From assembly GCA_965229695.1 (NCBI GenBank), contig OZ245921.1, positions 2,852,001 through 2,916,000 on the forward strand: DNA of 64,000 bases. The letters are read 5' to 3'. Below the pieces are notes generated by a model, which saw only the letters and a program-made list of their open reading frames with translations, had not been told where the DNA came from and did no database searches. Positions 1 to 7,967 of the stretch are shown here, piece after piece. Source of the DNA: JANSYL01 sp965229695 (GTDB lineage: Bacteria > Pseudomonadota > Alphaproteobacteria > Rhodobacterales > Rhodobacteraceae). The position numbers and the translations under genes were made by a program. The stretch's first letter is position 1. Each line of letters opens with the position of its first letter.

Positions 1-516
1 CCCGCAGCGGCGCGGGTGTTGACGGGGCGGCTTTTGCCACGCGCCTATCGCCACGCAGCCCGGGTGGTTGGCGACAAGGCCGAGGCGGAAGATATCGCGC
101 AAGAGGCGATGTTGCGCTTGTGGCGCGCGGCCGATGGTTGGCAGGCGGCAGGGCCTGCGCGTGTTTCGACCTGGCTGCACAAGGTGGTGGCCAATCTGAG
201 TGTTGACCGCCTGCGTCGATCAGGGCGCGCCGTGGGTTTGGATGAAACCGATGAGCCGCCCGACAACGCGCCGGGGGCCGAAGCGCGAATGACACAAAGC
301 GCGCGCATGGCGGCCTTGGATGCAGCCCTTGCAAGATTGCCCGAGCGGCAACGCCAGGCGGTGGTGCTGCGCCATATCGAAGGGTTTTCGAACCCTGAAA
401 TCGCAGAGATGCTAGGCATTGGTGTCGAAGCTGTGGAAAGTCTGACGGCGCGCGGCAAGCGCGCCCTGGCCGCAGCTTTGGCAGGACAGAAGGAGGCTTT
501 GGGCTATGCAGAGTGA
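1..516 (+). CDS. ECF sigma factor, RpoE-like (5' truncated by window edge)
   Basis: This is an RNA polymerase sigma factor of the extracytoplasmic-function class. The reading frame is open from base 1, so the true start lies outside the window; the GTG at 16 is probably internal. A region 2 core is visible (DKAEAEDIAQEAMLRLWR), followed by a region 4 helix-turn-helix with LPERQRQAVVLRHIEGFSNPEIAEMLG split over the typical turn. The gene overlaps the next one by 11 bases, so the two are translationally coupled. The downstream order (short membrane protein, then periplasmic metal-sensor-like protein) resembles the CnrH-CnrY-CnrX arrangement, which suggests a sigma factor controlled by a membrane anti-sigma. 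The inducing signal cannot be read from the sequence. Confidence 0.9.
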   Translation, partial: PAAARVLTGRLLPRAYRHAARVVGDKAEAEDIAQEAMLRLWRAADGWQAAGPARVSTWLHKVVANLSVDRLRRSGRAVGLDETDEPPDNAPGAEARMTQSARMAALDAALARLPERQRQAVVLRHIEGFSNPEIAEMLGIGVEAVESLTARGKRALAAALAGQKEALGYAE

Positions 517-865
517 ACCACAGGAAACCGATTTAGATCGGCTGTTCGCGGATGCGGCGGATGACATGCCCAGCGATCAACTTATGGCGCGGGTACTGGC
601 CGACGCCAGCGCCGTCCAGGCCAAGGCCCGCCCCGCTGTCGCCGCCACGCCGCCTACGCCTTGGTGGCGCGAGGTTTTGGATGCCATTGGCGGTTGGCCC
701 ACGCTTTCGGGGGCTACGGCGGCCGGCGTCATGGGGGTGATGATTGGAATTTACGCCCCCGATTTGGTCGATGGGTTAAGCGGCGGGCAATTATTGGATT
801 TCTCTGATAGCTACTCGGTCGCGCCCGATCTGGGTGGCCTGGCTTGGGAGGATGGCAATGTCTGA
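506..865 (+). CDS. Short single-pass membrane protein, candidate anti-sigma factor
   Basis: This 119-residue protein has an acidic N-terminal half (QETDLDRLFADAADDMPSDQ), a Pro/Ala-rich linker, and one hydrophobic segment around residues 69-85 (SGATAAGVMGVMIGIYA), followed by a short C-terminal tail. It starts inside the end of the sigma factor gene, and its own end overlaps the next gene by 8 bases. Position, size and topology match short anti-sigma factors that hold ECF sigma factors at the membrane. I see no HxxxCxxC zinc anti-sigma motif, so the class would be a non-ZAS one. The role is inferred from context only. Confidence 0.65.
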   Translation: MQSEPQETDLDRLFADAADDMPSDQLMARVLADASAVQAKARPAVAATPPTPWWREVLDAIGGWPTLSGATAAGVMGVMIGIYAPDLVDGLSGGQLLDFSDSYSVAPDLGGLAWEDGNV

Positions 866-1376
866 TCCGACACCCGCCAGCACAGCAAAACCCAAGACCA
901 GCAAATGGGTCAAAATCGCCCTGGGGGTGTCGTTGTCGCTTAACCTTCTGATCATTGGCCTAGTCGCGGGTGCAAGCGTCGGGATTAAGCGGAATTTCGG
1001 CCCGAGCGAGGACGGGCCGGGTTTACGTACCTTGGGCCTTGGGCCCTTTGCTTTTGCGATCAGCCGCGAAGATCGGGACGCCTTGCGCGGACGCATTGAC
1101 CACGGCGCGCTTCGCGAAGATGGCCGCGTCTTGCATATCGCGCTGCGCGATGTGCAACGCGCTTTGCGGGCCGACCCCTTCGATCGTGCCCTGGCTGAAG
1201 ACGCACTGTCGCGGTCGCGCGCCGCCACCACCCAAATGCAGGGCATTGGCCATGGGGCGCTCTTGGATCAACTGGAGGCAATGCCGCTTGAAGCCCGGGA
1301 AACCGTCGCCGACCGCGTGGCGCAGGCGATGCGGCGCAGCTCAGGGCGCGGCGGGCCGCAAGACGGCGACCGTTAA
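858..1376 (+). CDS. Periplasmic metal-sensor-like protein (Metal_resist/CnrX-like)
   Basis: This 172-residue protein has a cytosolic N-terminus, one membrane helix (about residues 17-39, KWVKIALGVSLSLNLLIIGL) and a helical periplasmic domain rich in Arg, Asp and Ala. That is the layout of the CnrX / heavy-metal-resistance family. The ATG at 858 is chosen over the upstream ATG at 834 because GGGAGG lies just before it. Possible metal ligands in the periplasmic part are few (His82, His93, Met127, His132), so metal binding is uncertain. It is the third gene of an overlapping trio with an ECF sigma factor and a candidate anti-sigma factor. Confidence 0.7.
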   Translation: MSDPTPASTAKPKTSKWVKIALGVSLSLNLLIIGLVAGASVGIKRNFGPSEDGPGLRTLGLGPFAFAISREDRDALRGRIDHGALREDGRVLHIALRDVQRALRADPFDRALAEDALSRSRAATTQMQGIGHGALLDQLEAMPLEARETVADRVAQAMRRSSGRGGPQDGDR

Positions 1377-1384
1377 GGCGGCGC

Positions 1385-2779
1385 TCAGGCGGCGGGCTGA
1401 TTGGCCAATGTGACCTGATCGCGGCCATGGGATTTCGCGCCGTAAAGCGCCCGATCGGCCCGGTCGATCAAGCTTTGGGCGGTTTCCCCCGCTGCATCGC
1501 GACCGATCAAGGCCAACCCCGCGCTTAAGGTCACGTGCAAAGGCGCTATCTGGTCGGAAACCCGGAATGGCGTGGTGCCAATCGCCCGCCGCAGGCGTTC
1601 GGCACAGTCCAAAGCATCGGCTTCACCGGCGTCCGGCAGGGCGACCAAAAACTCCTCCCCACCGATGCGCGCGAGCAGGTCGCGACCCCGTAGCTGTGAG
1701 CGCAAGCGGCGGGCGACTTGGCTCAAAATCCGGTCACCCGCCGCATGGCCATGGCTGTCATTGACCGCTTTGAAATGGTCCAGATCCAGCATCATCACCG
1801 CGAGCCCCTTGCCTGGGCGGGATAACATGCGGTCAAGCTCGAACAGGGCAAAGCGCCGATTGTGTAACCCGGTCAGGCTGTCGGTCACGGCAAGTTCCAA
1901 ACCCGCCCGCACGCTCGCGCGCAACCGGTCGGATTGCTTTTTGCGGCTGATCTGCGTGCGAATGCGCAGGGCCAGTTCTTCGGGGTCGAAGGGATCGTGG
2001 AGAATGTCGGATGCACCCAGATCCAAGGCGATGGCCGCGCGTTCGGTGTCACCCTCGGGCAGGATCACAACGGTGGCGGCATGGCGCGTATGGGGCCGCG
2101 ATTTCAGCTCGGACAATAATCGCAAACCTTCGTTGCGGTGGGTCAAATCAGCGGCGATGACAAAAACATCCGCTGCGGTTTCATGCCCATCCCCTTCGAT
2201 CCCTGTCAGCGCATCTTCGCGCGGCAGGATTGACACATCACCGCCCACCCGATCATCAAGCGCGGTTTTCCAAACGATGGCCCCCTTGGGCCCCGGCGCG
2301 ACCAGGGCGATCCGACCGGCCTGTGTCTCCGCCACAAATCGGCTTGCTGGTTCGGCAAAGCCACCGGTCACACATTCCTGCCCACGGTGGCGCAGCTCTC
2401 GCTCGGTATTGCGGGCGCGCAGCAGCGACCGGACCCGGGCCAGCAAGGTGCCTTCGTCCACGGGCTTGGTCAGAAAATCATCCGCGCCAGCCTCAAGCCC
2501 CGCCATCTTTGACGGTTGATCGCTGAGCGCGGTGATCAGAATGATCGGAATTTCTGCGGTTGCCGGATCGGCTTTGAGCTTGCGGCAAACATCCAGCCCG
2601 CTCATATCCGGCATCATCACATCAAGCAGGATCAGATCGGGGGCGTCGTCGCGCGCCGCACGCAGGGCGGCCTTGCCGCAATCGGCCTGCGACACCGAAT
2701 AGCAGGCGGCGCCGAGCTTGACCTTCATCACGATGCGGTTCGTGGCCACATCGTCGACGACTAGAATTCGCCCCGTCAT
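1385..2779 (-). CDS. pleD: PleD-type response regulator with diguanylate cyclase domain
   Basis: A cytosolic c-di-GMP synthase of 464 residues. It has an N-terminal receiver with phosphoacceptor Asp53 (LILLDVMMPDMSG) and the conserved Lys in FLTKPVDE. A second, degenerate receiver-like domain spans about residues 150-285. A C-terminal GGDEF domain carries the active-site variant GGEEF (RIGGEEFLVAL). An RxxD inhibitory site (RGRD) sits exactly five residues before GGEEF, which predicts product feedback inhibition. This order matches Caulobacter PleD, where phosphorylation drives dimerisation and cyclase activity. It is divergent from the DUF3572 gene. No partner kinase lies next to it. Confidence 0.93.
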   Translation of the reverse strand: MTGRILVVDDVATNRIVMKVKLGAACYSVSQADCGKAALRAARDDAPDLILLDVMMPDMSGLDVCRKLKADPATAEIPIILITALSDQPSKMAGLEAGADDFLTKPVDEGTLLARVRSLLRARNTERELRHRGQECVTGGFAEPASRFVAETQAGRIALVAPGPKGAIVWKTALDDRVGGDVSILPREDALTGIEGDGHETAADVFVIAADLTHRNEGLRLLSELKSRPHTRHAATVVILPEGDTERAAIALDLGASDILHDPFDPEELALRIRTQISRKKQSDRLRASVRAGLELAVTDSLTGLHNRRFALFELDRMLSRPGKGLAVMMLDLDHFKAVNDSHGHAAGDRILSQVARRLRSQLRGRDLLARIGGEEFLVALPDAGEADALDCAERLRRAIGTTPFRVSDQIAPLHVTLSAGLALIGRDAAGETAQSLIDRADRALYGAKSHGRDQVTLANQPAA

Positions 2780-2875
2780 ACGCGCCTCTCACCTTTTTTG
2801 CCGTCGGTCATTCGTTGATAGATGTTTTCCCCGCTAATGGTTAACAAACTCTTTAGTTCGAAGGATAAGTTTTCG

Positions 2876-3154
2876 ATGAATTCGACCATTGCCGAGACCG
2901 AAGCGCTTACCGCCCTGGCCTGGCTGGCCGCACAGGATGAGCTTTTTCCGGTGTTTCTTGGGGCCAGCGGCGCGTCGGAGGCGGATTTGCGCGCGCGGGC
3001 AGGCGACCCGGTTTTTCTGGCCAGCGTCGTGGATTTCATCATGATGGATGATGCTTGGGTCTTGGATTGGGCCGGGGCAACCGGGCACCGGCCCGAAGAA
3101 CTGGCCCAGATTCGCGCACATTTGCCGGGTGGCGATCTCCCGAATTGGACTTAG
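2876..3154 (+). CDS. DUF3572 family protein
   Basis: A small acidic protein of 92 residues with the DUF3572 pattern: ALAWLAAQDELFPVFLGASG, then a helical C-terminus with DAWVLDWA and RPEELAQIRAHLPGG. The ATG at 2876 (MNSTIAETEAL) is preferred to the one at 2822 because AAGGATAAG precedes it and the upstream extension is low-complexity. No function is established for the family. It lies divergently from pleD, with 96 bases between the starts, and its stop overlaps the end of the convergent marR gene by 4 bases. Confidence 0.8.
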   Translation: MNSTIAETEALTALAWLAAQDELFPVFLGASGASEADLRARAGDPVFLASVVDFIMMDDAWVLDWAGATGHRPEELAQIRAHLPGGDLPNWT

Positions 3155-3609
3155 AAGCCGGCCCGGTTGCGAGGATCAAGCTCGGCCAAACGCCCAAGCA
3201 ATTGCCGCAACGCGTCAACCTCATCCTCGGACAGGCGATCATGCACCTGCGCCAGAACCGCGTGGCAAAGCGGTGTGCTGGCCAGCAACACGTCGCGCCC
3301 TTTTTCGGTCACGCTAACCTCGGTCATGCGGCGGTCTTCGCGGCCCATTTCGCGCGCGATGAGGCCTTCGGCCTCAAGCTGACGCAGCGCGCGCGAGGTG
3401 GCGGTGCGATCAATGCCGACAAAATCGGCGATATCGGACGGGTTGGTCCGCGCTTCTTCCTCAACCGCCAGAAGAATGCTCCAACTGATGCGGGTCAGGC
3501 CGTGGCGACGCAAAGCTTCGTCCATGCGCCGCTCGACAAAGCGGGCGGTGCGCGAAATATGGTGGCATATGCTGTCGCGAAGGCCGAATTTGGCTTGGGT
3601 ACCGTCCAT
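3151..3609 (-). CDS. MarR-family transcriptional regulator
   Basis: A 152-residue winged helix-turn-helix regulator. The DNA-binding part runs from about residue 35 to 110: the recognition region NPSDIADFVGIDRTATSRALRQLE is followed by the wing, with the typical EMGREDRRMTEVSVTEKG. Flanking helices form the dimer interface. Such proteins usually repress a neighbouring gene and release it on binding a small phenolic or lipophilic ligand. The nearest divergent gene is the HAD hydrolase at 3730, so the 120-base gap between them is the likely regulatory region. The ligand is unknown. Confidence 0.88.
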   Translation of the reverse strand: MDGTQAKFGLRDSICHHISRTARFVERRMDEALRRHGLTRISWSILLAVEEEARTNPSDIADFVGIDRTATSRALRQLEAEGLIAREMGREDRRMTEVSVTEKGRDVLLASTPLCHAVLAQVHDRLSEDEVDALRQLLGRLAELDPRNRAGF

Positions 3610-3729
3610 GATAGACCCGGCGTATAGAGGATCGGACGGGGCCTGTCACCCATTCCAGGCCAGAATGAGAGCGTTCCGACAGGATTGTGAGCGAGAAATC
3701 CAATTATTATACAAGAACAGGCAGATCAC

Positions 3730-4431
3730 TTGAAAACATTAGCTGGAATTCTGTTCGACAAGGACGGTACGCTGTTCAATTTTTCAGCAAGTTGGAGTCG
3801 ATGGACCGAAATTGTTGTAGAAGAACTTGCCGATGGCAATGCGGATAAAATGCGGCACATGGCCGATGCGATTGGTTATGATCTGACCGATCGGATTTTC
3901 CTGCCGCACTCGATCTTAATCGCTGGCACGGTTGCCCAACAGGTGGAGCGGCTGCTGCCCACGTTACCCCATATGTCCGAGGGGCAGTTGCTAAGCCACC
4001 TGCGCAAAGCCGCAGCGGAAGCCGAGATGGTGCCGGCGGCACCCTTGCCCGAGCTTTTGGCCGATCTGCGGGATCGCAACCTGCGCCTTGGGGTGGCCAC
4101 CAATGATGCCGAAAGCGCCGCCCGCGCCCATCTTGAACGCGCGGGGATCGCAGACGCGCTGGATTTCGTTGCCGGGTTCGACAGCGGCTTTGGTGCCAAG
4201 CCGGACCCGGGTATGTGTCTAGCCTTTGCCCAGACCTTTGATCTGGACCCGGCAACCGTTCTAATGGTCGGTGACAGTTTGCACGATCTGAATGCCGGGC
4301 GCGCCGCAGGCATGGTCACGGTCGGCGTTCTGACCGGTGGCGCGGATCGGGCGACGCTGGCGCCCCATGCCGATATTGTCTTGGCCTCGGTCGCAGATTT
4401 GCCCGGCTGGTTGGACAGCCATCGGACGTAA
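3730..4431 (+). CDS. HAD-superfamily phosphatase, phosphoglycolate phosphatase-like
   Basis: A 233-residue haloacid-dehalogenase-type hydrolase. Motif I is FDKDGTL with the nucleophile Asp and a Lys in place of the more usual first-loop residue; motif II is VATND; motif III is the Lys in GFGAKPDPG; motif IV is MVGDSLHDL. A helical cap domain lies between motifs I and II, as in Gph/PhnX-like members. The substrate is probably a phosphorylated small metabolite such as 2-phosphoglycolate, but it cannot be fixed from sequence. The only start that keeps motif I near the N-terminus is TTG at 3730, with a weak ribosome-binding site. It is divergent from marR. Confidence 0.85.
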   Translation: MKTLAGILFDKDGTLFNFSASWSRWTEIVVEELADGNADKMRHMADAIGYDLTDRIFLPHSILIAGTVAQQVERLLPTLPHMSEGQLLSHLRKAAAEAEMVPAAPLPELLADLRDRNLRLGVATNDAESAARAHLERAGIADALDFVAGFDSGFGAKPDPGMCLAFAQTFDLDPATVLMVGDSLHDLNAGRAAGMVTVGVLTGGADRATLAPHADIVLASVADLPGWLDSHRT

Positions 4432-4451
4432 TCCGACCGTTCCTGGTCAAA

Positions 4452-4470
4452 AGCGACGCGATCCGTCGCT
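4452..4470. repeat. Small inverted repeat downstream of the HAD gene
   Basis: AGCGACG and CGTCGCT form a 7-bp perfect stem around a 5-base loop, 20 bases after the HAD stop. No T-run follows, so it is at best a weak or Rho-assisted terminator. The surrounding gap to the next gene holds no other clear signal. Confidence 0.35.
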
Positions 4471-4579
4471 ATCTGCAAACCCATGTCGCGGCGGATGCGA
4501 AACTCTGGGGCCCAACCTTTGAATGGCCCGACACCGCGCCAGCGCGACGGGCGAAATGATCGGATCGGAGATCAGCGCC

Positions 4580-6139
4580 ATGAACGAAGCCACGCCACAA
4601 CGCCGCCGCCGGGCAGGCGGGCGCCGCGCCCATGCGGAACGCGCAGGCACAGCCGCCATCGAGCAGACGCCCTGGCGCATTCCCGTCAATAACGACGCCC
4701 CGACCGAGCCGCTTTCCCCCGAAGGTGTGCAAGCCATCCATGATGGTGCGATGCGCATTCTGTCCGAGATTGGCATCGAATTTCTAAACGATGATGCCTT
4801 GGCGTATCTTAAGAAAGCGGGCTGCATCATCGAAGGGCAGAACGTGCGGTTCGACCCAGAATTCGTGACCGAGATGATCGCCAAGGCGCCGTCGCAATTC
4901 ACCCTGACGCCGCGCAATCCCGACCGGAAACTAACCGTTGGCGGAAATCACATTTTGTTCGGCAATGTCTCTTCACCGCCCAATGCGTGGGATTTGCAGC
5001 GCGGCAAACGGCCCGGCGATTTCGAAACCTATAAAGAATTCATCAAGCTGACCCAGTATTTCAACTGCATCCACTTCGCAGGTGGGTATCCGGTTGAGCC
5101 GATTGATGTGCATGCCAGTGTGCGGCACCTGGATTGCCTTTACGAGAAGCTAACGCTGACCGACAAAGTGGCCCATGCCTATTCGCTTGGGGCCGAACGG
5201 GTCGAAGACGTGATGGAGATGGTGCGCATCGCCGGGCAGTTGACCCATGAAGAGTTCGACGCCACGCCGCGCATGTACACCAACATCAACTCGGTCTCGC
5301 CGCTTAAGCATGACTTCCCGATGCTGGATGGCGCGATGCGTTTGGCAAAACGCGGCCAGCCGGTGGTGGTGACACCCTTCACCCTCGCGGGCGCCATGGC
5401 GCCCGTCACCTTGGCGGGCGCTGTCGCGCTGAGCTTGGCCGAAGGGTTGGCCGCCATCGCGCTTTTGCAATATGTGGCACCGGGCTGCCCCGTGGCCATC
5501 GGTACATTTACCTCAAACGTCGACATGAAATCCGGCGCTCCGGCCTTTGGCACCCCCGAATACATGCGCGCGACCCAGATGACCGGCCAGATGGCCCGTT
5601 TTTACGATTTGCCGATGCGATCTTCGGGCGTTTGCGCGGCGAATGTGCCCGATGGACAGGCGATGTGGGAAACCACGGCCAGCCTCTGGGCGTCGGTCCA
5701 GTCGGGAACCAACATCGTCTATCACGCGGCCGGTTGGCTGGAAGGCGGGCTGATCGCCAGCCCCGAAAAATTCATCATGGATTGCGAGGTTCTTCAGCAG
5801 ATCCAACGCTATTTCGAGCCCGAAATTCTTGGCACCGGTCCCGATGATCTGGCCATCGATGCGATTGCCGAAGTTGGACCCGGCGGGCATTTCTTTGGCT
5901 GCGATCACACGCAGGAACGCTATCAGCACGCCTTTTATGGCCCCTTCCTGTCGGATTGGCGGAACTACGAAAGCTGGCGTTTGGATGGGGCGGTGTGGAC
6001 CGCCGAACGCGCGCATGGAATCTACAAAAAGATCATCGCCGAGTTCGAAGCCCCGCCGATGGACCCAGGCACGCGCGAAGAATTGCAAGCCTTTGTGGCA
6101 AAACGCAAAGAAGAAGGTGGCGCACCAACCGATTTCTAA
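4580..6139 (+). CDS. MttB-superfamily (trimethylamine methyltransferase-like) protein, non-pyrrolysine
   Basis: A 519-residue protein of the MttB superfamily, whose members move a methyl group from a quaternary or tertiary amine to a corrinoid protein. After an Arg-rich N-terminus the family pattern follows: LSPEGVQAIHDGAMRILSEIG, then barrel strands with GYPVEPIDV, TPFTLAGAMAPVT and SGVCAANVPDG, and a C-terminal GTREELQAFVAKRKEEGG. The frame is open with no amber codon, so it belongs to the non-pyrrolysine branch, which includes glycine betaine methyltransferases. The ATG at 4580 follows GGAG by nine bases. No corrinoid protein or methyltetrahydrofolate methyltransferase is adjacent, so the substrate and methyl acceptor are open. 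Confidence 0.88.
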   Translation: MNEATPQRRRRAGGRRAHAERAGTAAIEQTPWRIPVNNDAPTEPLSPEGVQAIHDGAMRILSEIGIEFLNDDALAYLKKAGCIIEGQNVRFDPEFVTEMIAKAPSQFTLTPRNPDRKLTVGGNHILFGNVSSPPNAWDLQRGKRPGDFETYKEFIKLTQYFNCIHFAGGYPVEPIDVHASVRHLDCLYEKLTLTDKVAHAYSLGAERVEDVMEMVRIAGQLTHEEFDATPRMYTNINSVSPLKHDFPMLDGAMRLAKRGQPVVVTPFTLAGAMAPVTLAGAVALSLAEGLAAIALLQYVAPGCPVAIGTFTSNVDMKSGAPAFGTPEYMRATQMTGQMARFYDLPMRSSGVCAANVPDGQAMWETTASLWASVQSGTNIVYHAAGWLEGGLIASPEKFIMDCEVLQQIQRYFEPEILGTGPDDLAIDAIAEVGPGGHFFGCDHTQERYQHAFYGPFLSDWRNYESWRLDGAVWTAERAHGIYKKIIAEFEAPPMDPGTREELQAFVAKRKEEGGAPTDF

Positions 6140-6255
6140 ACCAATTGAAGCTTCCTTGATGGCCGCCCGAAACGGTTTCTTTACGGCTGCCCCCTAAACC
6201 CCCCGCAATGGCGGAGCGATGCGGTTCCGCAATCGCGCGAGGAAGGGGCGTTTTG

Positions 6256-6843
6256 ATGCATGGCATGGTCAACCGTGCGCTTCAGGGGTTTTTGACGGTC
6301 ACCTATGGGCCGGACATCTGGGATGAGATCCGCAGCCAGGCGGCGCTACCTGTCGAAGACTTTGAAGCGATGCTGCACTACGATGACCGGCTGACCTTGG
6401 CCTGTTTTGAGGCCGCCTGTCAGGTGCTGCACAAGCCACCCAATGCGCTGTTGGAAGATATTGGCATTTGGCTGGTCACCGATAGTCGGCTGGAACCCCT
6501 GCGGCGCTTGTTGCGGTTTTCCGGTCCAACCTTCGGCGATTTCTTGAACTCCTTGGAAGAATTGGGGGATCGGGGCCGCCTGGCGATGCCAAATCTGGAA
6601 ATGCCCGACATCGTGTTGGAACGGCAGGATCCCTCAAGCTACCGATTGCGCGCAACCTGGGTGCTGCCCGGCATCGCACCGATTTTGCTGGGCTGCTTGC
6701 GGGCGATGGCCGACGACTACGGCGCCCTGGCTTTCCTGAAACTCGATGGGTTCGAAGACGGGGCGGAATGCCTGCATATCCAACTGCTCGACACCGCCTT
6801 TTCCGAAGGGCGGCGGTTTGCGCTGGGCGGGGTGAACGCGTGA
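6256..6843 (+). CDS. H-NOX (heme NO/O2-binding) domain protein lacking the proximal histidine
   Basis: A stand-alone H-NOX domain of 195 residues, beginning MHGMVNRALQGFL, with the helical N-terminus and alpha/beta C-terminal half of the family. The region where the proximal heme His normally sits reads LNSLEELGDRGRLAMPNLE (about residues 98-115) and has no His. The YxSxR motif that holds the heme propionates is replaced by YRLRA (residues 129-133), so only the Tyr remains. Heme binding by the usual mode is therefore doubtful. A good ribosome-binding site (GGAAGGGG) precedes the ATG. It overlaps the next gene by 4 bases (GTGA), so the two products are surely made together. Confidence 0.88.
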   Translation: MHGMVNRALQGFLTVTYGPDIWDEIRSQAALPVEDFEAMLHYDDRLTLACFEAACQVLHKPPNALLEDIGIWLVTDSRLEPLRRLLRFSGPTFGDFLNSLEELGDRGRLAMPNLEMPDIVLERQDPSSYRLRATWVLPGIAPILLGCLRAMADDYGALAFLKLDGFEDGAECLHIQLLDTAFSEGRRFALGGVNA

Positions 6844-7967
6844 CAGGGATGGCGGGCAATTTGGCCGGTTTGATCGGGCAATCCGGCGCGGCTTTGGACA
6901 TGCTGATGCCCATGCATCTTTGGGTAGACCCAAAGGGCTGTGTGGTACAGGCGGGGCCGACCATTTGCAAAATGGCTGGGCGCGCTGCGCTCGACGGTGA
7001 AAACCTGTTCGATTTGATCGAGTTTCGCCGCCCGGTTGCCGCAAGCGATATGGCCCAGCTGCGCACCCATGCCGGGCATCGTCTGGCTATTGCCTTGCGC
7101 AGCGCCGATCATCTTTTGCTGCGCGCGACATTCACAGAGCTGCCGGATCAGGCTGGGGCAATTTTGAACCTTTCGTTGGGTCTATCCTTTGCCAAGGCGG
7201 TGGCGGAATTTGACCTGACCCTGACCGATTTCTCGCCCTGCGACCAAACCGTTGAACTGATGTACTTGCATGAGGCGAATGCCAGCACGGCGCATCTTTC
7301 GCGCATCCTGTCCGAACGCTTGGAAGCCGCCCGCGCGGCCGCCGAAGAACAGGCGCTGACCGATGCATTGACCGGGTTGGCCAATCGACGCGCGATGGAT
7401 CAGCACATGGCGCGTAGCTTGGCTGACCCGATGGCCGAATTCGCATTGCTCCATATCGACCTTGATCTGTTCAAGACTGTGAATGACACATTTGGCCACG
7501 CTGCGGGTGATCAGGTGCTGTCGCATGTCGGTAAAATCCTACGAGACGAGTTGCGCCATAGCGATCTGGCCGCACGGGTCGGGGGCGATGAGTTTCTGGT
7601 GATGATCCATGAATGCAGTGACCGCGACGCCCTGGGCGCGATTGCGACCCGTCTGATCGCAGAACTGGAGCGACCCATCCCGTTTGAGGATACGACCTGC
7701 CAAATCTCGGCCAGTATCGGTATCGCCACGGTCGCGGATTACCCAAGCACGCCCAGCATCGATGACATGCTCGCCGACACTGATATGGCGCTTTACAAGG
7801 CCAAGCGCACCGGGCGCGGGCGCTATTGCGTCCATGGGCGCGACAGCGCGTCGATGCCTTTGGGCCGGCGGGTCACGGACCCGAAGCCAGTGCCCGTCAC
7901 CGCGACGCGTGACGAGGGGGCGGATGGCATCCAACCGCCAGACAAGCTGCCGCTTAAACCGGTCTAA
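6840..7967 (+). CDS. HNOBA-coiled-coil-GGDEF diguanylate cyclase, H-NOX partner
   Basis: A 375-residue cytosolic cyclase. Residues about 16-150 match the HNOBA (PAS-like) domain otherwise typical of soluble guanylate cyclases: LDMLMPMHLWVD, LIEFRRPV, and LTLTDFSPCDQTVELMYLHEAN. A short coiled coil (about 150-172) leads into a GGDEF domain with intact GGDEF at 248-252 and an RxxD inhibitory site (R239-D242) five residues before it. It starts with GTG at 6840 inside the stop of the H-NOX gene; ATG at 6849 is a possible alternative. H-NOX plus HNOBA plus cyclase is the logic of guanylate cyclase, here split into two proteins with c-di-GMP as the output. Confidence 0.9.
   Translation: MTGMAGNLAGLIGQSGAALDMLMPMHLWVDPKGCVVQAGPTICKMAGRAALDGENLFDLIEFRRPVAASDMAQLRTHAGHRLAIALRSADHLLLRATFTELPDQAGAILNLSLGLSFAKAVAEFDLTLTDFSPCDQTVELMYLHEANASTAHLSRILSERLEAARAAAEEQALTDALTGLANRRAMDQHMARSLADPMAEFALLHIDLDLFKTVNDTFGHAAGDQVLSHVGKILRDELRHSDLAARVGGDEFLVMIHECSDRDALGAIATRLIAELERPIPFEDTTCQISASIGIATVADYPSTPSIDDMLADTDMALYKAKRTGRGRYCVHGRDSASMPLGRRVTDPKPVPVTATRDEGADGIQPPDKLPLKPV

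Noticed and set aside
4580..6139. Pyrrolysine use in the MttB-family gene
   Set aside because: No in-frame amber codon interrupts the gene, and no pylS/pylT signals are present in the window.
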